Below the pieces are notes generated by a model that was not told where the DNA came from, did no database searches, and was given only the letters and a program-made list of their open reading frames with translations. Source: Streptomyces xinghaiensis S187 (lineage in GTDB: Bacteria; Actinomycetota; Actinomycetes; Streptomycetales; Streptomycetaceae). From it: a stretch of 64,000 bases of DNA. Each line of letters begins with the position of its first letter. Positions within the stretch are counted from its first letter, which is position 1. The stretch is taken from contig NZ_CP023202.1 of assembly GCF_000220705.2 (NCBI RefSeq), forward strand, positions 6,726,501 to 6,790,500, written 5' to 3'. The translations under genes and the position numbers were made by a program. This document shows, in pieces, positions 58,338-64,000 of this stretch.

Positions 58338-58387
58338 CGGCCGGGGCCACCCGCTGACGGCCGGGGCCACCCGCTGACGGCCGGGGC
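58328..58387. repeat. Three perfect 20-bp tandem repeats across a stop codon
   Basis: CACCCGCTGACGGCCGGGGC occurs at 58328-58347, 58348-58367 and 58368-58387 with no mismatch. The first copy includes the stop codon (TGA) of the phosphoribosyltransferase, so the extra copies are a recent duplication of its 3' end. Confidence 0.92.
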
Positions 58388-58448
58388 CGGGCCCGGAGGG
58401 CACGAGGGCCCCGCGCCGGTCACGCGCCCCGCCCCGCCCGTACAGCGG

Positions 58449-59648
58449 TCAGTCCGTGCCCAGGACGTCCGGCCCCAGCCCGGAGAGCCGGGCATGGCCG
58501 GTGAGCGCCAGCGAGAGGTCCAGTTCCGCCAGCAGGCAGCGCAGCACGTGCCGGACGCCCTCCTCGCCGCCCAGCGCCAGCCCGTACACATACGGCCGGC
58601 CCACCAGCACGGCCCGGGCGCCCAGCGCGAGCGCCTTGAGGATGTCGGCGCCGCCGCGCACCCCGCTGTCGAACAGCACCGCGACGTCGTCGCCGACCGC
58701 CCCGGCGACCGACGGCAGCACGTCCAGCGACCCGGCCGCACCGTCCACCTGCCGGCCGCCGTGGTTGGAGACGACCACCCCGTCCATGCCCGCGTCCCGG
58801 GCGCGGCGCGCGTCGTCCGGGTGCTGCACCCCCTTGAGGACGATCGGCCCGTCCCAGTGCGCCCGCAGGAACGCCAGGTCCTCCCAGGTCTTGGTGGGAT
58901 CGGCGAACATCCCCGCCCAGTGCGCCACCGCAGCGAGCGGGTCCTCCTCCGGTGGCGTGGCCAGTCCGGCGAGGAACGCCGGATCGCTGAGGTAGTTCGC
59001 GATCCCGATCCGCTGGAGGAACGGCAGATAGGCCCGGTCCAGATCGCGCGGGCGCCAGCCCAGCAGCCAGGTGTCCAGGGTCAGGACGAGCGTGGTGTAG
59101 CCGGCGGCGCGGGCCCGCCGCAACAGGCTGAGCGTCACCTCGCGGTCCTTCGGCCAGTACAGCTGGAACCAGCGCGGCCCGTCCCCGGACGCCTCCGCGG
59201 CCTCCTCCAGCGGGACGGACGAGGCGGTGCTCAGCACCATGGGCAGGCCCAGCCCGGCCGCGGCCCGGGCCACCGCCGGCTCGGCGTCCGGATGCGCGAT
59301 CGACAGCACCCCGACCGGCGCCAGCAGCACGGGCGCCGGGAGTTCCGTCCCCAGCAGCGAACACGACAGGTCGCGCACGCCGACGTCGCGCAGCATGCGC
59401 GGCACGATCGTGCGCCGTTCGAAGGCGGCCCGGTTGGCACGTATGGTCGCCTCGCCGCCCGCACCCCCGGCCACATAGCCGTACGCCTCGGCGGTCATCC
59501 GCTCGCGGGCCGCCGCCTCCACGGCCGCCGCACCGGTGGGGAACCGGGGCGGTTCGCCCGTCAGCAGGCCGTTCAGATAGATCTCGTCCTGGTACGAGGC
59601 GAAGGCGGTCTGCGCGTGCGCGAGGTCCCGCGGGCGTTCCTGGCTCAT
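58449..59648 (-). CDS. FMN-dependent 2-hydroxyacid oxidase (lactate monooxygenase/oxidase type)
   Basis: 399 residues, FMN TIM barrel. LPAPVLLAPVGVLSIAHPDA, then DGPRWFQLYWPKDREVTLSL, with the Tyr/Gln FMN contacts; DGPIVLKGVQHPDDARRARD; the catalytic His in VVSNHGGRQVDGAAGS; and RGGADILKALALGARAVLVG followed by RPYVYGLALGGEEGVRHVL. It is typical of lactate 2-monooxygenase, L-lactate oxidase or mandelate-type enzymes. Substrate specificity cannot be set from sequence. ATG 59648 has GGAAGGGAC about 10 bases upstream. It converges with the phosphoribosyltransferase, with the repeats in between, and is divergent from the KstD-like flavoprotein. Confidence 0.87.
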   Translation of the reverse strand: MSQERPRDLAHAQTAFASYQDEIYLNGLLTGEPPRFPTGAAAVEAAARERMTAEAYGYVAGGAGGEATIRANRAAFERRTIVPRMLRDVGVRDLSCSLLGTELPAPVLLAPVGVLSIAHPDAEPAVARAAAGLGLPMVLSTASSVPLEEAAEASGDGPRWFQLYWPKDREVTLSLLRRARAAGYTTLVLTLDTWLLGWRPRDLDRAYLPFLQRIGIANYLSDPAFLAGLATPPEEDPLAAVAHWAGMFADPTKTWEDLAFLRAHWDGPIVLKGVQHPDDARRARDAGMDGVVVSNHGGRQVDGAAGSLDVLPSVAGAVGDDVAVLFDSGVRGGADILKALALGARAVLVGRPYVYGLALGGEEGVRHVLRCLLAELDLSLALTGHARLSGLGPDVLGTD

Positions 59649-59922
59649 GTCCGGGCGTCCCTTCCCTGTGATCGGCCGGATGACCGGCCCGAGCGGCTGC
59701 TGGTTGGCTGGGGAGACACCGTACCGACCGGACGGTGCCCCGTCGGCAGAACCCGGCGGCCCCCGCCATTCCCACGCCGGACCAGGGCTGATAGAACGGT
59801 CCGCACTCCGGCGGCACGCCCGCCCGACCAGGGCGGCCGCGGAGGGCACCGGGGGAACCAGACGGCGCGCGACCGGGAGAGGTCCCGCGCCGTACCGAGG
59901 GCAGCGCGGAAGGTGGGCCGCA

Positions 59923-61578
59923 GTGGCGTACGACGCCGATGTGATCGTGGTGGGAGCGGGACTGGCGGGGCTGGCCGCCACCGCCGAGCTGGCGGACGCG
60001 GGGCGCCGCGTGATCCTTCTGGACCAGGAGCCGGAGGCGTCGCTCGGCGGCCAGGCGCACTGGTCCTTCGGCGGACTGTTCCTCGTCGGCTCGCCCGAGC
60101 AGCGGCGGCTGCGGATCCGCGACAGCCGCGACCTGGCCTGGCAGGACTGGCTCGGCACGGCCGGCTTCGACCGGCCCGAGGACCACTGGCCGCGCCGCTG
60201 GGCGGAGGCGTACGTCGACTTCGCCGCCGGGGAGAAGCGGTCCTGGCTGCACGGCATGGGCGTCCGGTTCTTCCCCGTGGTCGGCTGGGCCGAGCGCGGC
60301 GGCTACGACGCCCGCGGCCACGGCAACTCCGTACCGCGCTTCCACATCACCTGGGGCACCGGCCCCGGGCTCGTCGAGCCGTTCGAGCGGCGGGTCCGGG
60401 AGGCGGCGGACCGCGGCCTGGTCGAGCTGCGCTTCCGGCACCGGGTGGACGAACTCACCGTCACGGACGGGCGCGTGGACGGCGTCCGCGGCACCCTGCT
60501 GGCGCCCAGCGTCGCCGAGCGCGGGCAGGCCAGCTCCCGTACCGCCGTGCGCGAGTTCGACCTGCGCGCCGGGGCGGTCGTGGTGGCGTCCGGCGGGATC
60601 GGCGGCAACCACGAACTCGTCCGCCGCAACTGGCCGCAGCGGCTGGGCACCCCGCCCGAGCGGATGCTCTCCGGCGTCCCCGCGCACGTCGACGGCCGGA
60701 TGCTGGAGATCACCGAACGGGCCGGCGGCAGCCTGATCAACCGCGACCGGATGTGGCACTACACCGAGGGCATCGAGAACTGGAACCCCGTCTGGGCGCG
60801 GCACGGCATCCGCATCCTGCCCGGCCCCTCCTCGCTCTGGCTGGACGCCCTCGGACGGCGGCTGCCGGTGCCGCTCTTCCCCGGCTTCGACACCCTCGGC
60901 ACGCTCGAGCACATCATGCGGAGCGGCTACGACTACACCTGGTTCCTCCTCAACAAGCGGATCATCGGCAAGGAGTTCGCCCTCTCCGGCTCCGAACAGA
61001 ACCCCGACCTCACGGGCAAGAGCGTCCGCGACGTCCTCGGACGGGCCCGCACCGACGTGCCCCGGCCGGTGAAGCGGTTCATGGACCGCGGCGCCGACTT
61101 CGTCGTCGAACGGGACCTCGCGGCGCTGGTGCGCGGCATGAACCGGCTCGCCGGGCAGCCGCTCATCGATGAAATGGAGCTGCGCCGGGAGATCACCGCC
61201 CGGGACCGGGAGATCGCCAACCCGTTCACCAAGGACCTCCAGGTCACCGCCATCCACGGGGCGCGCCGCTACCTCGGCGACAAACTGATCCGCACCGTCG
61301 CGCCGCACCGTCTCCTCGACCCCGCCGCGGGCCCGCTGATCGCCGTGCGGCTGCGCATCCTCACCCGCAAGACCCTCGGCGGCCTGCACACCGATCTGAG
61401 CAGCCGGGTCCTCGGCGGGATGGGGGAGCCGGTGGCCGGGCTGTACGCGGCCGGTGAGGCGGCGGGCTTCGGCGGCGGCGGGATGCACGGCTACCGCTCC
61501 CTGGAGGGAACCTTCCTCGGCGGCTGCCTCTTCTCCGGCCGCACCGCCGGGCGGGAGGCGGCGCGGGAGACCGGCTGA
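59923..61578 (+). CDS. FAD-binding dehydrogenase (KstD/fumarate-reductase-like)
   Basis: 551 residues. The FAD fold is VIVVGAGLAGLAATAELADA (GxGxxG), with the acid in RRVILLDQEPEASLGGQAHW. The flavoprotein_2/succinate-dehydrogenase-like C-terminal block is GLYAAGEAAGFGGGGMHGYR, then SLEGTFLGGCLFSGRTAGRE. The family reads as the KstD-like FAD-binding dehydrogenases of actinobacteria, which act on steroids or 2-enoates; the substrate is not known. GTG 59923 was chosen because GGAAGGTG stands 5-9 bases upstream and the Rossmann motif follows at once. Divergent from the 2-hydroxyacid oxidase. Confidence 0.85.
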   Translation: MAYDADVIVVGAGLAGLAATAELADAGRRVILLDQEPEASLGGQAHWSFGGLFLVGSPEQRRLRIRDSRDLAWQDWLGTAGFDRPEDHWPRRWAEAYVDFAAGEKRSWLHGMGVRFFPVVGWAERGGYDARGHGNSVPRFHITWGTGPGLVEPFERRVREAADRGLVELRFRHRVDELTVTDGRVDGVRGTLLAPSVAERGQASSRTAVREFDLRAGAVVVASGGIGGNHELVRRNWPQRLGTPPERMLSGVPAHVDGRMLEITERAGGSLINRDRMWHYTEGIENWNPVWARHGIRILPGPSSLWLDALGRRLPVPLFPGFDTLGTLEHIMRSGYDYTWFLLNKRIIGKEFALSGSEQNPDLTGKSVRDVLGRARTDVPRPVKRFMDRGADFVVERDLAALVRGMNRLAGQPLIDEMELRREITARDREIANPFTKDLQVTAIHGARRYLGDKLIRTVAPHRLLDPAAGPLIAVRLRILTRKTLGGLHTDLSSRVLGGMGEPVAGLYAAGEAAGFGGGGMHGYRSLEGTFLGGCLFSGRTAGREAARETG

Positions 61579-61586
61579 GGCGCCGG

Positions 61587-61605
61587 CGGCCGGGCACACC
61601 GGCCG
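61587..61605. terminator. Weak hairpin between two converging genes
   Basis: A 7-bp stem (61587-61593 with 61599-61605), loop GCACA. It is short but placed between the stops of two convergent genes. Confidence 0.4.
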
Positions 61606-61609
61606 GCTG

Positions 61610-62965
61610 TCAGGCGCCGGTGCGGCCGGTGTGGTCGGTGTGCACGGTGGCGCCGGCGCGGCTGTGGTCCACACCGCCGCCCCTGCCACCGTCGGGCCCG
61701 GGGCCGTCGGTGCCGCCGGGGACGCCGCCGGTGGTGAAGCGCGAGGAGGCGCCGGCCTCCCCGTCCGGGCCGGGCTCCCCGCCTCCGGCGGCGGTGCAGG
61801 GGCCTCGGCCGTTTCCCTCGCTCCCGGAGACGGGGACGCGGTGCAGTGCCAGCAGGGCGATGTCGTCCCGCTGGTTGTTCCCGGTGAACCGCTGGAGGTC
61901 CGCGGAGATCGTCGCGGCCAGTTCGGAGGCCGGGATGCCGGACCACTCGCGCAGCCGCTCCCGCAACGGGTAGAAGACCCCGAAGGGGTCACGGGCGTCC
62001 GTTACCCCGTCCGTGAAGAGCAGCAGCGTGTTGCCCTCCGGCAGATCGAACTCCTCGATGCGGCGCGGTTCCGGGGAGAGCCCGACGAGCCCGAGCGGCA
62101 CCCCGGGGTCCGCCAGCGGCAGGGGACCGCTCTTCTCCGGGTCCTCGCAGACCAGACACGGCAGGAGGTGACCGCAGTTGACGACGAGACCGCACGACCG
62201 TTCGTCGAAGGTGAGGACCAGCGCGGTCACGAAGCGCTCCGGCTCGCCGGTCCGGCTGGCGAAGCTGTTGTGCCGTTCGACGGCGGACTCCAGGGCGTCC
62301 ACGACCCCCAGCAGGCCGGGCTCGCGCTGTGCGGCCTCGCGGAACGCGCCGAGCACGGAGAACGCGGTGCCGATGGCCGGCAGCCCCTTGCCCTGCACAT
62401 CCGCGATCAGCACCCGGGTGCCGTACGGCGACATCGCGATCTCGTAGATGTCACCGCCCACCATGCTGTCCTCCTCGACCGGCTGGTAGAGGCCGTCGAT
62501 GACGACCTCCGGGGTGCGGAAGGGCAGCGGCCGCAGCAGCTGCCGCTGGAGCCCGGCCGCCGCCGACCGGAGGCGGCTGACCTCCGCGTTGCGGTGGATG
62601 CGGTACCGGCAGGCCCCGATGCTCAGGGCGCTCATCAGGGCGGTGGCGAAGGTCGGCGGAATGACCTCCGCGACGTCCAGGCGGATGCCGAGCAGCACGA
62701 CGAACAGCGTGGCGGTGCTCCACAGGGCGGTGAGCACGGTCTGCCGGACGGATCCGATGACCGCCACGATGGGCGGCAGGAAGGCCATGAGCGACACCAC
62801 GCGCCCTTCGTCCTCCACCAGACGGCCGACGGTGAAGAGGACGAGGGAGGCCAGGAAAACCATCAGCAGCAGAACGGGTGTCTCCAGCAGCGCGTCCCGG
62901 CGTCGTGTGGACGCGGGCTGCCAGGGGGACACCGTCATGGGCCCCGGACTGTCGCTCTTCGGCAC
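61610..62965 (-). CDS. SpoIIE-type PP2C serine/threonine phosphatase with membrane anchor
   Basis: 451 residues. The N-terminus holds about four hydrophobic segments (ETPVLLLMVFLASLVLFTVG, VVSLMAFLPPIVAVIGSVRQ, LWSTATLFVVLLGIRLDVAE, FATALMSALSIGACRYRIHR), so it is membrane-bound. The SpoIIE/RsbU catalytic domain (about 160-375) has VGGDIYEIAMSPYGTRVLIA, DVQGKGLPAIGTAFSVLG, TLLLFTDGVTDARDPFG and NQRDDIALLAL, with the metal-binding Asp residues in place. Such phosphatases act on anti-sigma-factor antagonists and thus switch on stress sigma factors. The disordered C-terminus has Gly/Asp/Pro runs. GTG 62965 has GGGGAG 5 bases upstream. It is a candidate for the SigB activation pathway in the same window. 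Confidence 0.88.
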   Translation of the reverse strand: MPKSDSPGPMTVSPWQPASTRRRDALLETPVLLLMVFLASLVLFTVGRLVEDEGRVVSLMAFLPPIVAVIGSVRQTVLTALWSTATLFVVLLGIRLDVAEVIPPTFATALMSALSIGACRYRIHRNAEVSRLRSAAAGLQRQLLRPLPFRTPEVVIDGLYQPVEEDSMVGGDIYEIAMSPYGTRVLIADVQGKGLPAIGTAFSVLGAFREAAQREPGLLGVVDALESAVERHNSFASRTGEPERFVTALVLTFDERSCGLVVNCGHLLPCLVCEDPEKSGPLPLADPGVPLGLVGLSPEPRRIEEFDLPEGNTLLLFTDGVTDARDPFGVFYPLRERLREWSGIPASELAATISADLQRFTGNNQRDDIALLALHRVPVSGSEGNGRGPCTAAGGGEPGPDGEAGASSRFTTGGVPGGTDGPGPDGGRGGGVDHSRAGATVHTDHTGRTGA

Positions 62966-62986
62966 CGTGCTCCCCGTCCGCGTGAT

Positions 62987-63484
62987 TCAGTCGGCCGTGG
63001 CCAGGACTTGGGGCGCGGCGTCCTTCAGCCGCGTCGTCAGCCAGCCGATCTGGCCGAGGGTCCCGGGGTGCAGCTCCTCCACGTCGGCCAGCAGCTCCTG
63101 GTCGCGGACGGCCCGCGCGACCTGGCCGAGCAGCAGCCACAGGAGGCTCACCTCCTGGGCGGCGAGGAAGAGATGGCGCAGATCGCGCAGGAGGAGCTGC
63201 CCGGCGGAGGTGTGGTGGCCCCGCCGCTCGGAGGACTTCCGCCGCACGGCGTCCAGGAGATGCGACAGGGGCTCGCTGTGGCGGGGCTCGGAGAGGTCCC
63301 GTCCGTGGCGTCCGGCGGCGGCCCGCAGCCGGGCGGCGTGCTCCTCGCACCGCGCGGCCAGGGTGAGGCAGGGGTAGTGGGTGCCGTGGTCGGCGGCCTG
63401 GCGCTCGGCGACCCGGTGGAACTCCCGGGCCAGCGCCTCCTCGGCCTCGTGCAGTTCGGCGAGGAGTGCTCCGGTCCTGGTCAT
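62987..63484 (-). CDS. All-helical protein, ferritin-like/bundle type, unknown function
   Basis: 165 residues: LLAELHEAEEALAREFHRVA, then DHGTHYPCLTLAARCEEHAA, then AGQLLLRDLRHLFLAAQEVS, then LLWLLLGQVARAVRDQELLA. It looks like a four-helix bundle with scattered His, Glu and Cys, so metal binding is possible. It is not a classical bacterioferritin. ATG 63484 has GAAGG 9 bases upstream, and its start is just after the molybdopterin gene stop (2 bases), so it follows that gene in the same operon. Its job may relate to it. I do not recognise a named family. Confidence 0.65.
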   Translation of the reverse strand: MTRTGALLAELHEAEEALAREFHRVAERQAADHGTHYPCLTLAARCEEHAARLRAAAGRHGRDLSEPRHSEPLSHLLDAVRRKSSERRGHHTSAGQLLLRDLRHLFLAAQEVSLLWLLLGQVARAVRDQELLADVEELHPGTLGQIGWLTTRLKDAAPQVLATAD

Positions 63485-63486
63485 GG

Positions 63487-64000
63487 TCACGGCCTTCGGC
63501 CCTTCCCCGACGGCCCGGCCGCGGTGCTCCCGGCCGCGGTGCTTCCCGTTCCCGTGGTGCCGGGGGTCTCCCCGGCGGGGGTGACGGGCTCCGCGGTCAG
63601 GGTGCCGGGCGGCGGGGCGTCGGTCTGCCGGTCGGAGTCGGCCAGCCCGTGGGCGAGCGCGGTCGCCGCGGAGGAGATCTTCTGCACCCGGACCGCGCTG
63701 TACTTGTAGAGCGGTTGCTTGGACACCGGGTCCCACTCGGTCCGGGTGGTCTCGTTGGCGGCGCGGGTGTGCCGGCCGGGCTCGGTCTGGTCCCAGTAGC
63801 CGTAGTGGAACGGGACGAAGACGACCCCCCGCCGGGTGCCGCGGCACACCGCGGGCGCCTCGATCTCCCCGCGCCGGGACACCACGCGCACCAGGTCGCC
63901 GTCGGCGATGCCCAGCCCCCCGGCGTCCTCGGCGGAGAGCTGCACCCAGACGTCGGGGGCGGCCCGCCGCAGTTCGGGCGCCCGGCCGGTCCTGGTGCGG
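63487..64000 (-). CDS. Molybdopterin oxidoreductase, C-terminal part (assimilatory nitrate-reductase-like)
   Basis: The gene continues past the window end; about 171 codons are visible. The molydop_binding domain is seen: RTRTGRAPELRRAAPDVWVQ (the H/R-T-x-TG motif), then LGIADGDLVRVVSRRGEIEA, then GVVFVPFHYGYWDQTEPGRH and AANETTRTEWDPVSKQPLYK. It binds molybdopterin guanine dinucleotide and gives the shape of a NasC/NapA-like catalytic subunit. The C-terminus has a Thr/Pro/Ser-rich tail after the domain. Nitrate reduction is likely but other substrates of the DMSO-reductase superfamily are possible. The helical-bundle gene follows it immediately. Confidence 0.85.
   Translation of the reverse strand, partial: RTRTGRAPELRRAAPDVWVQLSAEDAGGLGIADGDLVRVVSRRGEIEAPAVCRGTRRGVVFVPFHYGYWDQTEPGRHTRAANETTRTEWDPVSKQPLYKYSAVRVQKISSAATALAHGLADSDRQTDAPPPGTLTAEPVTPAGETPGTTGTGSTAAGSTAAGPSGKGRRP

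Noticed and set aside
58328..58387. Repeat array as CRISPR
   Set aside because: The 20-bp copies are directly adjacent with no spacers and no cas genes are near.

Overview
The window is chromosomal DNA from a high-GC actinomycete, almost certainly a Streptomyces. Codon third positions are nearly all G or C, and GTG starts and GGAGG-type ribosome sites are common. Neighbouring genes often overlap by 4 bases (ATGA/GTGA). Several families present are characteristic of the genus: an XRE/DUF397 pair, DUF5709, DUF4383, DUF2382 and a long actinobacterial QcrB. All names come from reading the sequence; no database search was run.

Layout. 1-1.9 kb: the end of a secreted Ig-like repeat protein and an AraC/GyrI-type regulator. 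1.95-7.3 kb: a choline-to-glycine-betaine locus, betB divergent from betA-betT. betB appears to start at ACG. 7.5-16.2 kb: assorted and partly decayed genes. These include a frameshifted membrane protein, proline-rich membrane proteins, a methyltransferase, a metallophosphatase and a GNAT enzyme. An IS605-type element carrying only tnpB sits between a truncated VOC gene and a truncated SGNH-hydrolase gene. 16.9-24.3 kb: a seven-gene, tightly coupled operon for ADP-heptose synthesis (gmhB-, gmhA- and hldE-like) and transfer (two GT9 and two GT4-like enzymes), with no hldD. 24.5-28.5 kb: a tiny acidic repeat protein and an epimerase/FAD-desaturase/SRPBCC operon.

28.7-37 kb: general-stress and regulatory genes (DUF5709, PRC-barrel/DUF2382, a glycogen-debranching-like enzyme, a DUF309 protein fused to a zinc ribbon, the XRE/DUF397 pair facing two small proteins). 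37.1-40.3 kb: a 1043-residue FAD/Fe-S 2-hydroxyacid dehydrogenase. 40.8-44.0 kb: a two-gene operon of a HypX-like protein and an HpnR-like hopanoid C-3 methylase. 44.2-48.3 kb: hemerythrin, pyruvate-oxidase-like and GH15 genes. 48.4-53.7 kb: DUF4383, an SDR enzyme and a partial respiratory module (ctaD-ctaF-qcrB). 53.9-58.3 kb: a winged-helix-like protein, then an alpha/beta hydrolase, an erythromycin-esterase-like enzyme and a phosphoribosyltransferase. 58.4-64 kb: an FMN 2-hydroxyacid oxidase, a KstD-like flavoprotein, a SpoIIE-type phosphatase, a helical-bundle protein and the end of a molybdopterin oxidoreductase.

How it fits together. Much of the right half looks like an osmotic/oxidative-stress island: betaine synthesis, alternative oxidases, hemerythrin and storage-glucan enzymes. 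Four transcription units in it are preceded by GNNT-like/GGGTAC boxes spaced 14-15 bases, as expected for a SigB-type stress sigma factor. The most interesting candidates for new biology are the heptose-glycan operon in a Gram-positive, the hypX-hpnR pair, the hydrolase/esterase/phosphoribosyltransferase set, and the tnpB element whose two flanks are different broken genes.
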